Notes: generated by a model not told the origin, from the sequence alone. A stretch of 64,000 nucleotides of DNA from Calliopum simillimum (GCA_951812925.1 OX638369.1:45751061-45815060); one strand, 5' to 3'; counted from the stretch's first letter, positions 11,713 through 24,815 are shown. A program made the numbers and translations.

Positions 11713-13449
11713 GGTGACACCCTTACTATTTTTTTTTCTTCCACAAATGCGCCCTTCAGTTAAGCCAAAATAAGTACATTCAAAAATAATTTATAACAAA
11801 ACAGCTTTACGTATTTTGCTGATACATTCCACACGAAGCAATGATTTTTTTGTTGCAAATGAGCAATTTTATGCTTGGCGTATATGTTAGTGCGCTATTG
11901 TATCAGAAAGTAAAATTATCATAATCCACAATATAAAAAATTAACTTTTTTATGGATCGATTTTTGAGATATGAATTTTTGAAAGTTTTGGTCGCTTTTT
12001 TCGAAGGTGGGTTCACTTTCTGAGGCATATCTCAAGCCGTAAGTATTTAAAAAAGTATAAAGAACTCCAAATTCTTGTGAGCTCAAAAATATTATAAGAG
12101 CTCCACTACGTGAAAAATATGGTGCTGAGCAAAAAACGGTACACCTCCGATTTTTGGTCCAATTTCGCAGAATTATTTCGAATTTTGTGAAAGAACTCCA
12201 TAACTATTCCCAACGGACCCAGAACTCTATAAAATTTTTCGAAAATCACGGAGCTAACTTCACATGAGTGGAGATGTCATTATACGGAATTGGAGTTCTA
12301 GTAATTTTAGTTGATCAAATAGTTCTCGTATTGTCGTTATAGTTCGTAACTGTCTTCTGATACATCATACGTTATAAGACTGCTAACAGTTGCTCTCGTA
12401 TGAAATAACCCACATTGGAAATATATCCCGAAAAAGGCAGTGATCGAGTGATTTTTTTTGCATATATTTCTTGCCTATTTAAATTGTGCATTTTATTCAA
12501 GGCTGTTGTGTTTTTTTTTTTTCTTTTGGTTTCTGTGTTTGTTGCCCTGCATATGTAGTTGTTGTCAACATAAAGACTCGCATGGTGCATTCACTTTTAT
12601 CAATACACACACATACAAAATGTGTGTACATTTGTATTTGCTTTATAGATATATTTTCATAAAATGCAGCAGCTTTCATACATCAGAGGGGCTGCTGCAC
12701 TTATGAGCGCAGCAATGAGTTCACACAAGCACACATGCACATTTGCAGTCGTCGAAAAAGTGAAATAATGCGCGGCTTTTACGTGCATTCGTGTAGGTGC
12801 TCTGTATGTGTATGTGGGTGTGTGGCATATAGCATATGTTTTTTTTGTGGAATTATGAATACGTTGAACTATGCATTTTATTAAATATTTTACTTTTGTG
12901 GAATTGCTTTCATTTTACAAAATTTCTTTCATTAATATTTTGCTTTTTGGTCTTTTGTAACCAGCGCTGATCTTTGACGCATTTATCAAAGGATTAAAAT
13001 GCGAAGAGGATTTTTTTTTGTTGTTGTTTTAAATTCATGGTATGTAATTTAAGATGATTAAATTTAAAATATTTTTACCATAGGCGTAGGTATTTTATGG
13101 TTAAAACTTATTGATAAATAGCTTCGTTGAAGGTGGACAACTTTGCTTATTTGGTCTCAACGCCTGACGGTGGTAAAAACAAAGAAGTCAAAGGTGGCAT
13201 CAAAAAAGCGACCGTTATGAAATCTCTGGCAATCTTGCTTTATGTCAGCGACAATCAAATCTGATTACAACGGTTCAGAAACAAGTTTCTTTGTTGAATT
13301 CTGAAAATTACGAATGTCGAGCTGCTAATCCTAATCAGATACTGACAAATTAAGATGGCAATAACAACAATTTATAGGTTTCACACAGCGCAAATGACTT
13401 TTTTTTACCGATAAACTGGATTAATTGCTATTTGACAGGATTGATAGGT
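11713..13449. other. AT-rich sequence, possible old foldback arm
   Basis: 11930-12340 (GGATCGATTTTTGAGATATG ... GAACTCCATAACTATTCCC) resembles a single foldback arm in style, but I found no partner in the window. 12500-12850 holds T- and CA/TG-rich simple sequence. No gene is supported. Confidence 0.45.
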
Positions 13450-14110
13450 TTTCGCATAAAATAAATAACTTCCGATTTTAACGAAATTTTCAGAGTTATT
13501 GCAGATGGATATGAACTTTTGAAAGAAAAAAAAATTTCACTAAAAAAAAACTTTTTAAGTGGAAAAAACGCTTTTCTTAAGTGAAGAAAAAGCTTTTTTA
13601 CTTTTTTAAAACCAATTTGGGGCTTGGTGCACCCTTTATTTTTTTTTTAAACTATTTTTTTTTTTAAAGTAAATTTTATTATAATTTTGTACCCAGCTTC
13701 AAAATCGTGGTATCTTTTACGATTATCACGTTCTGAATTTTTGAAGTTGTTTAATGTTGTGCTTATCATGAGTCGTTGGTGCACGTGTGCTACTAAATAT
13801 ATAGGGTTACCACCGTCTAGACAGTATTTTTTTTCGGCAGCCCATAGTATCATTATTTTAGAATATTTTTGGATAATATTTTAACCCATTATAACCAAGT
13901 TTTTGGAAAAAGGGGTCAAAAAGACCTTTAAAAACGCGATGCACCAATTCCCAAATCGGCTTTAAAAAAGAAAAAAAAATTGTTTTTTAACTTAAAATAT
14001 TTTTTTTTTTTTTAGTTTTTCTTTCAAAATCTCATATCCATCTCCATTAACCCTGAAAATTTCATTAAAATCCAATAAAAATCTGAGAAGCTATGAATTT
14101 TCAAATAAAA
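13450..14110. repeat. Degenerate foldback with TTTTAACCCATTATAACC motif
   Basis: The left side (about 13440-13520: AAAATAAATAACTTCCGATT, AACGAAATTTTCAGAGTTA, GATGGATATGAACTTTTGAAAG) is mirrored loosely at 14025-14110 (CTTTCAAAATCTCATATCCATC, CTGAAAATTTCATTAAAATCC). At 13881 it carries a TTTTAACCCATTATAACC...GGTCAAAAAGACC block also seen at 52.5 and 54.1 kb. The loop gives short ORFs that I do not recognise. Arm identity looks low, so the element is old. Confidence 0.55.
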
Positions 14111-14364
14111 TGTTGGATCGGACTTCATATGCCCGCTACCTTGGATTTTTTCGGAATTTCGAAAAATCATTTTACCACAGTTATACGTATGTCAAATAAT
14201 AACTTTTCACCAATTTTCATAAAAATTGGAGATGTCAACCCAAATCTTAATCGATTACGCAACGCAAAGAAACACTCAGGTTTTAGTATAAGAAAACATT
14301 AAAAAGCAGGAGTATCATACTGAATAAAAGCAGGATTTAATGAAATTCTCAATAACAGTTTGTA

Positions 14365-14945
14365 CCCCAGCAGGCAAACGGACTAGTTCGAGTGTAGTTC
14401 ATTAACTAGACCTCTACCAACCAGTACTATTCCGACTTCATTCCCTTTTGCATACAAGCAACTGTTCTTTTTTGTGTGTTGATGTCCTACGAAATTTTAA
14501 TTGACCGCTTCTGCATTACGTTTACACCAGTCCGGGGCTAGTTGTGGTGTGAAATAGTCTTTTAACAACTAGTCTTCAACCAATGATTTCGTGTTTAGTC
14601 AAACTATAGTAAAATTTATTCTTTTTTTTTTTTGATTTGAGTTTATATGTTTTTAAAAAAAGTTAAATAAAGTCAAACTACATTCAAAACAACATTAACA
14701 TAAATGAATTTATTAATATCTTTTTTTTCACCCAATTTATTTTGACACACAATTCAAGTGACATTAGACACAAATTATTCCAAAAGCAAAAACGAAACTG
14801 GTATTTTGTTTTCGTTACGATTGAAATATATTTGCCCCTACAAACTACAAACTGATATCAAACTGGCCCCCACTGCATCTCTTTTTCACTAGTTTTGGGC
14901 TAGAGATAACCGTGAACTAGTATTTTTTGTAGACTGTCTCATATT
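14365..14945 (-). repeat. Dispersed repeat, uninterrupted copy of the 1637-2840 family
   Basis: This is the reverse complement of the outer parts of 1637-2840 and about 580 bp long. Its ends are near CCCCAGCAGGCAAACGGACT and TGTAGACTGTCTC. It shows what the family looks like without the nested palindrome, and so helps date that insertion. There is no ORF of interest. Confidence 0.75.
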
Positions 14946-15089
14946 TTTGCTGCATGGATTTAAAAACTGATAAATATTAAAGAAAATTAAAGGCACTAAG
15001 TAGCAACAGTGCTCTATGATGTATTTTTTTTTATAAAGGCCCTTTTTTTGAGTTCACAGTTTTGGATCCATTATCCAAAAACCATTCTT

Positions 15090-15813
15090 ATACCCCACAT
15101 CCAGACTTTTCACACTTTGTCCTTCCGTTTGTAATGCATATCCTTAAGCAACGTCTTCCCCTGAGTCGATATAGCCGAGCGCGTTTGTCTGTTTGCCTGG
15201 ATGTCTATTTGTCTGGATGTCTGTTTATTTGTTGAAATAATTTTAATATTTTTTGGAAGCAACACAATTCAATGCAATTTAGTACACTGCATTCATTGCA
15301 GAAGTTAATTCTTGGGATTGAAAATGGGGAAAGTCGGCCAAAGAACACGCCAACCGCCCCTATAAAATAATTATTTGAAACGCTATATTAAGAGCATTTT
15401 TTTTCGGCAAGACATCCCAGACACACGCTAACGCTAGAAACGGTAAGGGCGAATTTTAAACAAAAATTTAGTGAACTCGGGAAAAAGCTCATACAAGCAA
15501 ATTCTTCAAAATGTCGTAGTGCTTGCGTTATTTGATATAATGCAAGCAAATTTAGTGCAGACACTCGGAAAAGTCAAAGCAAGCTCGGAACATAAACTAT
15601 GTAGATGAATTCGGACAAAAGAGCGTGGCACTTCTCAAACAAGCAACTAGTCAAAGGAAGCTCAAAGCACGAACTAGGTGGATTAGGCCAAGAGGGCAAA
15701 GGAATTTTTCTAAAAGCAGAATTTAAACCAATGGAAATAATGCTGTGGCACATCCCTTACAAGCAAAATTTTTATTTGCTATGGAGTATGGTATTTCAGT
15801 TATGGTCAGGAGG
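15090..15813 (+). repeat. TATACCC repeat, copy 2
   Basis: It starts TATACCCCACATCCAGAC, then TTTGTCCTTCCGTTTGTAA, then GAGTCGATATAGCC followed by a GTCTG/GGATGTCT-rich tract. Next come AAATTTAGTACACTGCATTCA and repeated CTCGGA motifs, and it ends GGTATTTCAGTTATGGTCAGG. Unlike copy 1 it keeps the GTCGAT and GTCTG portion. It is diverged and non-coding. Confidence 0.65.
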
Positions 15814-16955
15814 CTTAATATAGCACTCTAACTAGTTTTTCTTTAAGTCAAATAAATTTTTCCAATAAGAACCACAGCAAACAAGTGGTATTTCTCTATT
15901 TATTTTCTTCCAATTAAGTTCTTTTTTCGTTTCGAAAAATGTCTCAATACACTACAAGCTTTATTGATATTTTGTGCATAATTTCACCCCAAAATTTTTC
16001 TTTTGTTCTAAATTTATTTTGAACTATTTCTCACTGGTCTTAAGCACAGCAACCAAAAGGACATTTGCACAGTATACGTAGGTATTGTTCCCCGTAATTT
16101 TTTTTTTTTTTTGTTCTTGCGGACTAAAGCTGCTTGCTGCACATTGCTTGTCGTTTTAGCTTACAAGGATTAACATAACTGCGAGACAATGAAAAACAAA
16201 GCCTGAAAATTGCGATCCTTTGAATGTGGTACAGCGCAAAAAAAAAAGAGAAGTAATAGACATGCAATCACTTGTTGGCAGTGAGAATTGAACTTAATTG
16301 GATTCCTTTGGAGTGCTGGTATGTCAATGATGTTTCTTATGTTTTATCTAAAGAAAGATTGGTCAAAATAATTATGAAAAAAAAAACATTTTTTGATACT
16401 GTAAATTATTTGAATACAAGTGAAGTAAACCACAATATCTATTTTACTCAAAATTGCCAACATCCGAAATAAATATCAAAGGCTACTCACAATCAAAGTC
16501 AAGTTTTTAAATTTAAATTAAATTGGCTATAAATTAAACATTTATTTTCAATAAACAAATACACAACATAATCATTTTTAAAGTTGAACAAAATTTGTCA
16601 ATTACAAAATAAAGCAAATGAAGAGGGTGGAGTCATTAACAGCAACTGTATTTCGGAAGTGTAAAATAACACACCCTCTAGTTTTGACAAAAAACAAACT
16701 CCCACACTTTTCATTCAATGGCGTCCTCCTTCTCCGAGTCTTCAGCATAAACATTTGAATTGTTCATTTTACCGCAAAATCGTAACATTTGTATTTCCAG
16801 TTGAACGATTTAAACGATTGAATAAGCAATGGCAGAATATTCTGAGAAAATATGATGTAAAATTGCATAAACAAATATGTACACAATTTACAACGACGAA
16901 CAAATATGTACACAATTTACAACGACGACACACGCAATATTATAAAGATATACAA
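15814..16955. other. No feature recognised
   Basis: AT-rich sequence. A short local duplication of ACAAATATGTACACAATTTA occurs at about 16871-16920. Confidence 0.5.
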
Positions 16956-18107
16956 ACTTATAGCGTAAACAGGGGTACCTGTGACACGAGGGCACATTTG
17001 AAAATGCCATTTTCGGTGTAAAAACGGTTTTTGGTCTATAAAGCTCAAATGGTGAAACAGAGCTAATAAGATTGAAACCACCGTCATGAACTTTGACAGT
17101 TCTCCTTCGACTCTTTTCATGTGTTTTTATGTTTTGGCGATTTCTGTTGTAGTTTTCTACAATCTGTGCGTAAGAGTCTTGTGAATCAAGTTGATTTGCA
17201 CTTAAAAGTTAGTATCAAAGATTGTTAGCACTAACCTTTATAATTGATAAAACAAAAGTGATTTCTGTCAAATTCAATAACAAAAATTTAAAAAAAGGAA
17301 AAAGTCATCAAGGGGTTTTAAGTCACATTTGACAATGGTGTATATGAAGCAAAATACGCCAAGTATACCAGCTAAAAATTGGTTTTTCTTCGATTTCGCT
17401 CAAATTTGGCAATATGGTAGTTCCAGTGTGCAAGAACAATAATCCGGGAGGATTTGGTCCTTGTACCATGTGTTGTTAAAATACAAGGTGTTGAAGATGG
17501 CGTTTTTAATCATTTTCTTGAAAAGGGTGTTTTTTCAAAAATTTAGAGCTTACACCGAAGTTTGTAAATTGATATATCTAAGTAACTGGTTCGTCCCATT
17601 CATTTTTAAGTGTTCTTTTTATAAAAAAATATTACATGATAAAAAAATTTTTTTCACCAAAATTTTTTACACTTAAAAATACTTTTGAATTTTTTTTTAA
17701 AAAACCCACCTTAAATTTTGTTTAATAGTACTTTAGATTAAAGCATAATTTATAAGCTTTAAAATGATGTATGACTCAAGATGGGATTCGTTCGCTAGAT
17801 GAGAGTTTTTGGCTTTTGAATGCCCATGGCAGGAAAAACTCTTTGTTTACTCAAGAGGAAGGCACATTGCGAAAAAAGTGTACTAGGTATAAAATGCTTA
17901 GAATCGTTCAAGAAAACCGTTTAAAATTTATTGGAGTTTTTTCAATAGAAATCGCTTTTTAAAATTCAAAGAGGAAACCCCATGCAGGTCTGTGTAATCA
18001 ACCTTTCGAAAATAAAATGGGCTGCTAATATCGTGCAATAATTGTCGATAATATAGTTCTTTAAAAATTAAGTGTCAAAGGCACCCCGGCTTACCCTATA
18101 TTTACAT
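16956..18107. mobile_element. Pogo-like non-autonomous element (candidate)
   Basis: The left end (GCGTAAACAGGGGTACCTGTGACAC) and the complement of the right end (GGGTAAGCCGGGGTGCCTTTGACAC) align over 25 bases with a few mismatches. The GGGTAAG...GGGTG..GCACC style also fits the termini of the pogo-like element at 19.4-20.9 kb. The interior is about 1.1 kb of AT-rich DNA with short ORFs and no recognisable transposase. TA flanks are plausible but not secure. Confidence 0.45.
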
Positions 18108-18996
18108 AAAAGGCATGCAGATATTATTCATCAGCATTAGGGTGACTCACAAAAAATTTAAGATGTCTCATAAGGTACAAAAGAAACTTTTTAGTTTAGC
18201 CCATAACATTCGGAAACACCTTCGATTTTTAAGTGTCACTCTAATAAACACTTACATACAAACACACATACTTGAAGAAAACATAAATAATCACAGAGAA
18301 TGACCACTACATACAAGTATGTATGATGATGGTGCTTACGTATGTATGAATTTGTGTATTGGAAATACAGGGCGATGGATTAAAGCAGACCATTAAGTTT
18401 TTAAATATATATGTAAAAAGGTCAAATAATTTTTATTGTTTTTTTTTTCTTTCTTTTCTTTTGTCACAAAATTTATATATTATCTTCAAACCAAAAAAAT
18501 TTAAATCGGCGTTTGTGTTTATTCCAGATTTTAAGTTTTTCATAACCTTGTTCTTACAACTAAAAAGCTTTAAGTCTAAGGAATAAATTTGTTGATAGTT
18601 TATTGTATTATCTAGACAATAACTGCTCTATCCAAATTACAAATAAAGTTTAAAAAATCGATTTGAGCTTCTTTCTTTCTTTCTATGGTTTTGTTTTTGA
18701 AATATTTTATTGTTTTTTAACAATCATAAGTTAAGTGACTGAAAAGTTGCTTTAGAACTTTTAAAGTTTTTCTGCTTTTGTCCTTCGTATAACCCAGAAT
18801 CATAGAAGTTTCTAAATTCTTGCAAAATTAATTGAATTTTTCACAATTTTTATTTAGTTTTTAAGTTTACCATCTTTTTCGGAATTTTTTTGAATAACCA
18901 TTTTTTTTTGTATTTCAAACATTCACTAGTTTCTTTTGAAAGGATACGATATAACACAATTAAAAGTATAAGAAGTGACAGTAAACAATACCTACT
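18108..18996. other. No feature recognised
   Basis: AT-rich sequence with a TTTCTTTC run near 18440-18460 and 18670-18685. Confidence 0.5.
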
Positions 18997-19134
18997 GTTT
19001 GAACCCTGTATTTGGCTAAATTGGTGGATTATGCAGCGGAATTTAGAGCTTCCATTGAGAACCCTGTTTGAACCCTGTATTTGGCTAAATTGGTGGATTA
19101 TGCAGCGGAATTTAGAGCTTCCATTAAGAGCTAT
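18997..19134 (+). repeat. 69-bp tandem duplication
   Basis: A unit starting GTTTGAACCCTGTATTTGGC occurs twice head to tail, at 18997 and 19066, with one or two differences. 69 is a multiple of three, and one frame is open across both units (FEPCIWLNWWIMQRNLELPL twice). The surrounding frame has no recognisable domain or good start, so coding is not supported. Confidence 0.85.
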
Positions 19135-19359
19135 TCTTGTTTACGGTATGTTTCAAATTGACTCCCTGTATACGCTTTTCAAGGAGCGGAGTAAAGTCAA
19201 GAAAGCATACAAAATATAATATAAAAGGTGACTATGATCTAATCATGAGCTGTTTGCTGATTCGTTATCTGCGCTTAAACTCCCTCTAAATTATAGTTTG
19301 ACCCAATCCTTAATATACACTTTTTAAGCAGTTTTTTTTAAATACATTTTGACCTTCAG

Positions 19360-20978
19360 CATATATAAATATATGGGGTATAACATATCGTTTCGGATTG
19401 AGTTTTGCATCTCCGTTTTTTTTTAAACTTTTTGTCTTATAGTAATGGAAGATGGGCACCCTTCCGTAACTTTTGACAGAAACAAATGCAGCTGTTCTGA
19501 CAAATGCTAAGCGCGTGTTATGACAGCACGAAGCGCATTGTGCATATACCGGAGCAAAAGTTTTTTTCAATGATTTGCCAAGTGCTATAAATTGGAGTGA
19601 ATCTATATTTATGAAGTAAATTTATTATGTTTTGTGATTCAAAACCGAATCCAATCAAAATGTTCACACAACACAATATGCTAATTGCTTTTCAAATTGG
19701 CTGTCAAAGGCGAGTATGGGCCCCGAATTGGTTCGGGTCTGGGCACCCCTCTTTTTTTATTTAAAGCGTGTGTTTTACTGAAATATCGTCGTGGATGCCA
19801 ACATTACTAATTTAAATGATATTCTTGTGCCTTTGACGCTTTTTTACTGGAAAAGAAAGAACCAAAAGGACCATTAAAGATATCACTGAAGAAACTGATT
19901 CAAAAGTTGCTGGAAAAAACAACAACAAAAAACTATGGAACTAATTAAGGTATTTTCATTAAGTGTGGCTGCCAAAGTCACGGTATCATGCCATTTGATC
20001 CAGATGTTTACAGAGACGCTGATTTTATTGAAGCCTTTGAGGAGAACACTGAAGCTACAGCTGAGAATAAAATGAGCAAGGGAGATATTGTCAACTTACT
20101 TAAGCCATCCATTTCCCGCGCCACGTCAGTAAACATCATTTTGGATGAGTTCGGCCCGTTGCAAGGTGCAACTCCGACGAACCCATTGAATCGCGGCCAA
20201 AAAGCAATGCAAAGAGCGGTGTTGACTTCTTAGGGAGTTCTGCTCAATTTGAAATAGAAAGCAGCGGTGAGGATAGTTAAGCAGGTGCCTAAGGCAGCCA
20301 AGGGAACGACAGCCAAACCTACGGCAAAGTGCGCCAAGAAATCAATGGCTGAACGCGCCAGGGCAGACAGCTCAGCGTCATTGAACGAGGACCAATACGA
20401 CCTGGACTTTTGTATAATTTGTTTTAAGCTGCTACCGCGCAAATTGACCGCCAACAACTCTGTAAAATGTAACGAATGCAATCGGCCTGGCCCGTTCATT
20501 TAAAGTGCGCTAACATGCAAGCCAGCTATTTTACTTGTATTCATTGCACTTCAGATGATGAATTTGTGTGAATCAATGTGCCCAAAATAAATTAATTTTG
20601 CATTTTTCTCCATTTGATTGGGTTTTACTTCATATTTTTCCATTTTTAACCGATTTTCTAACGGTGCCCACAACCGAACCAAAAATTTTTTTTTTCAAAA
20701 ATGATCACTTCACAACTTTTTTGATATAATTTTTCCAACTAACGAAATCAATTTAGTTTCTTCAATAATAGTTAGCTAATGTCTCTAGCTTTTTATTGAT
20801 ACTTATATGTTTGCATAATATACATTTGGTAAAAATTTATGAGTCGAAAACCAAATGGTGCCCACACCCTACTTACCCTACTATAAGACAAAAAGTTTCA
20901 AAAAAATCAGAGATGCAAAAGTCAAATGCTATCCAAAACGGTATGAAATACCCCATATACATAAATACTGAATACTAA
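19360..20978. mobile_element. Pogo/Tigger-like element flanked by ~90-bp inverted arms
   Basis: Sequence 19364-19447 (TATATGGGGTAT ... AACTTTTTGTCTTATAGTA) is mirrored at 20882-20975 (TATAAGACAAAAAGTTTC ... ATACCCCATATA). Just inside, ATGGAAGATGGGCACCC faces GGTGCCCACACCC, which looks like the true pogo terminus next to a TA. So either the element has long TIRs or it landed at the centre of a palindromic MITE. It contains the transposase remnant described separately and lacks the DDE core. Confidence 0.6.
19952..20590 (+). pseudogene. Pogo/Tigger-like transposase, C-terminal remnant
   Basis: From 19988 the plus strand reads MPFDPDVYRDADFIEAFEEN, matching the 'GI(F/Y)PFDPDVF.D.DF' block that follows the DDE domain in Tigger-like proteins. 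The upstream KCGCQSHGIMPFD is in frame. After frameshifts a lysine/alanine-rich linker (20285-20400) leads to a zinc-finger-like tail: DLDFCIICFK, VKCNECNRP, then, in another frame, KCANMQASYFTCIHC and a stop. Such a C4HC-type tail is usual in insect Tigger-type transposases. The catalytic domain and the N-terminal DNA-binding domain are absent. GC content is higher than in the flanks. The gene is dead. Confidence 0.75.
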
Positions 20979-22825
20979 AGTTTTTGTTGTCTTTTGTTAT
21001 TATAAGTAAAAAATACCATTTCGGAATAATCGCTAGAAATTTTTCCTTCATAGAGAAGAATGAGTATCGTAGTTTTTATTTCACTTGAGTAGTATACAAT
21101 TAAAGTATATAACACTAAATTTTAAACTCTCATCCTTCTCTAAATTGACAAAACTTTCCTATACTTAGAGTAAAGAAGAATATATGACCATTTTTGCTTT
21201 ATTATTCCAGTAAAAATATTATGCTTCTTCTTGATATAGGTCATTGCTGTAGAATTCTAACAAGTTTGTAAATGAAAGTAAAAATAATATGTTTTTATCT
21301 ATCACACCGACGAACCCAGGTTCGAATTCTAGTGTGGTCAGTTAATTTTTCTTGGTAAAGTAAATATCACTTTTATTCAAAAAAATTACTATAGGTACTG
21401 TTCGAAAATTCTGATTTTACTTAAAAAGTAAGCCAAAAATTATTCTAGTTAAAATTAGTAGTACGAATTTTCTTTTTCCTCCTTGTTGGTAGACCCTGTA
21501 TCAAACTTGTATTTTGTAAATATATGATACGCTACACACCGTCCCCTTTTAATGCTATTGAGAGAAGGATAAAATGTAAAAGAAATTGAAATATTGTTTT
21601 ACACCTGATTGTAATGTACATTTCCCTATGGTAAATAATTGAATTTGTGTATCTTTACCCAAAAGTGTAATTGTAAGTCCTTATTCGTACAAGTGAAGCA
21701 GTGAGTATGTGTGCATATAAACTTTTTATATTTAGAAGTAACAAAAATAGAGCATGCTAATAAATGAAGCATAATGAAATGTTATTATTATTAATTTTTG
21801 TATATTCTTATTGTAGTTACATATAAGGAAGCAATAAGGACATTTTATTTTTGATAAACAAATTTATTTATGCAAAAATTGTAACAAAATCAAATTTAAA
21901 TATTTATAAAATAATATCAATTAAGAAAATTGGGAATGTGCAGGAGTAAAGCGAGAAACTTCAGTTAGAAAACTCAAACAGAAAATTTGGCTACAGCTGA
22001 ATTATGGTGTACTTAGACATCCGCAGCTAGGAATTAGACTATATACCGTCACTATACGCTTAGCAGAGAGGTTTAACTAATGGCTTAGTTGAGATAAGAT
22101 GTACTCATGTGCAAGGGTGATCGAGTATTGTATTGCCCAACTAATTTATATAGGATTCATTGGTTTTTCGACCGCTATATTGTTATATCAAAAATAACTT
22201 GTAAATGACGATTAAAGGGGAAGTCGCATCATTACGAAATTTACCCCTAATAATTATTGATTTTGTGTTCAAATATGATTATGGCCCTTTCGATGATCAA
22301 GTTAATTAATTCATCATTCAGTACGATACAACTTAAATCGTATTAAAGTCAACAAAACTTTATACACAAGGCTAAACAGGAGGTTAGTCAACACAATAAC
22401 AGCAACAGCAACAAAATTAAAGTAAACAACAATTATAAAAACAAAAACAACATTATTAAAAGCATTCCTGGCGTTCACAGTGAGGAAACTACAAAAATTT
22501 AAAGGATTTCTTAATGAAATTAATTTGATTAGATTGGATTGATTAAAAGCTGAGGACTAGTCACTTATTCATTTTTGACTTTTGTGACATCCTAATAAGA
22601 GTTTATTAGTCAGTAGTCAGGTGAATTTCCGGTGTATTAAAGTAAGTATCTACCTAACAACACTATAATTGTTTTGTAAAATTTCAAATACGTGTTGTTT
22701 AATGTTCCACATTATAAATATTTTTGGTGGACTTTGCTGTTGTTAAGTAACACAAAACATATTAGGTCTCTTATATCACTTCCTAACGGCAGAATCTTTA
22801 GCAATCATCCTGAACCAAACTCAAT
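20979..22825. other. AT-rich sequence with one B-box-like site
   Basis: At 21320-21345 the sequence CCCAGGTTCGAATTCTAGTG contains a good tRNA B-box match, but no A-box was seen upstream. 22390-22450 is rich in AACAGC/ACAAC simple sequence. No gene is supported. Confidence 0.5.
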
Positions 22826-23010
22826 TTTCTCGACACTTTTCGTTACTTACCCTTTTACCTAAGTAACTGGTAGCTATTTTGATGAAAATTGGTAGGTAGG
22901 ACCCGAACTTGAATACTATATACTGTATAAAAAGTAGGCTTTATTAAAAAAGTGCCACGCTCAGTTGTTAAACATAAGTTTCACGTCGACACTTTTCGTT
23001 ACATCCCGTT
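22826..23010 (+). repeat. Direct repeat, period about 156 bp
   Basis: TCGACACTTTTCGTTAC occurs at 22830-22846 and 22986-23002, each followed by an ACCC/ATCCCG motif. The intervening DNA is not otherwise repeated. It lies just upstream of the 23.2-24.2 kb element and may belong to the same repeat family. Confidence 0.6.
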
Positions 23011-23165
23011 ATATCTCGCAAACTATACAATCAATATCGTGGCCTATACGTGATTAAGAAAGCTGTAGGCAACGAACGATATCTAATTGAGAATGCCTCT
23101 GGTATACAAGAAACGTCAAGAAGGTTTTATCCATATTTACAACCGAAAAATATCAAACCGTGGCA

Positions 23166-24178
23166 CAGTGGTCCGAAAGGTCAATCTAGATGGAATAAAG
23201 TCAATTTTCTAGTTTTTCAAAATCATGAAATTTTTTTATTAGTTGATTGAGAATTGACCACAGTTCATAACGGTATATTGTTTGTTTACATTTACGCATT
23301 ATTTTGGTTGCTATGTTGATTGAAACATGAGCAATTGCATTGATGCAGTTATTATAAGACCACAATCTATTTTTAGCAGAATCTTTGAAGAGTTAGTGTG
23401 AGTGAACTAGAAAACTTTTTTAAATAATTGTTTTTTTCCTGAATTATGCCAGGTATGAATTAATCTTACTGTAAATATCTGTTCAATTAAAATATTTTTT
23501 GTGGGGAAAAAATTAATGTAAAAAGTGTAATGTTTTTGTACTACTTTTTCGTGCAGCCCAAAGTTTAGTTAAACTTTTAACTATCCATATTGATCGATAT
23601 TGCAAAACTGTTTTTATTTCTTTTATCTATAAATTGTCATGTAAATAATGAAGAAAAAATTAGCTGCCCCTAAGTGCCCTTTCAATTTTTATTTAATTTT
23701 TAGGTTACACACCTTTTACACGGAAAAAGCTTTATAATGGGTAATTTAACAAGAAGCTAGGAAAGAAGATGTTTGAAAGTTATTCAGATAGATTGTAATT
23801 GTTTCCTTTAACCATCTGATGCATTGTTATACTGATGATTAAGTAAATAAAAAATAATTTTTGAATTTTTGAATTTTTTTTTTGCACTTAGCTTCAAATC
23901 AGTGAAAAAACAAGAACACATGTGCCACGCCCACTTGACGCACACCGTTCATTTTGGTGTAAAGTACTGTTTCCATAATAAAGTAAGACCTTAAGAACTC
24001 GGGTCTCTACCTACTACCATATAGAATTTGCGCTACGGCTACTTGACGTATACCGCGCATTTTTAGTGTGAAGTACTCTTTCTATAATATACTTCATCGC
24101 TGAAAATTTCAGGCTTCTAGCTGCTTCCAAACAGGAGTTATGACTTTATTCCATCTAGATTAGCCTTTCGGACCACTG
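23166..24178. mobile_element. ~1-kb non-autonomous element with 38-bp TIRs
   Basis: CAGTGGTCCGAAAGG..AATC followed by TAGATGGAATAAAGTCA at the left end is mirrored at 24141-24178 with two mismatches. The CAGTG(G) terminus suggests a Tc1/mariner-type element, but no clean TA duplication is seen. The mirrored sequence extends slightly outward (GTGGCA / TGCGTGG). Inside, a motif with TTGACG.A.ACCG..CATTTT.GTGT.AAGTACT occurs twice (about 23936 and 24042, period about 106). No transposase is encoded. Confidence 0.65.
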
Positions 24179-24747
24179 TGCGTGGCGCCGAACGTAAATA
24201 TTATCTAATATGGATATTATCAGACTCAATCAAATTTTAATCTACATTCACTTTATTGATTTATATATATCTCCATAATAATATTGTTCACCTTTTTTTA
24301 TAAGCCATCAAAAAAGAATTACCTTGTGTGACTTTCCTTTGATTTGAGTCATATTTTTCCTATTTTGTATGCTAGAAAATATTTTGGAACTTAATATAAC
24401 CTTGTGGAATATTTTTTCAATGTTTTTGAAATCCATATCCCAACAGTCCAATATATGAGACATGTTTCTGCATATTGCCTTTCCGTATCTCAACCCAACA
24501 AATAATTTTATAACCTTTACCTACGATTTTAACGCTTGGAAAAAGTTAATTTCCAAATGTTTTCATAACCAATTTTCAAACGTTTGGAAAATGTTATTTT
24601 TTTAAATTTTTACAATTGTTTTTTAAGGTTAAAATAAACAATTAGGAAAATGTTTATTTCCAAAAGTTTTGAAAAATTTTTTATTTTATTTTTTCAATGA
24701 CTTATGGTGCTAAGTAAAACACATGGCATTTGAATTATAACTGGCAC

Positions 24748-24815
24748 GTTAGATCAGTTGATAGGATTGTCGACTCATAGCTTGGAAGTCATAGGTTCGA
24801 TTCTCAGTTAAAAAA
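24748..24815 (+). repeat. tRNA-like module 1
   Basis: The A-box-like TAGATCAGTTGATAGGAT and the B box GGTTCGATTCTC are spaced as in a tRNA gene. An anticodon-arm-like ACTCATAGCTTGGAAGT lies between. Acceptor-stem pairing is poor, so it is not called as a functional tRNA. It is more likely a tRNA-derived SINE head or a decayed tRNA copy. Similar modules occur at 29.5, 31.65, 31.95 and 47.5 kb. Confidence 0.5.
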
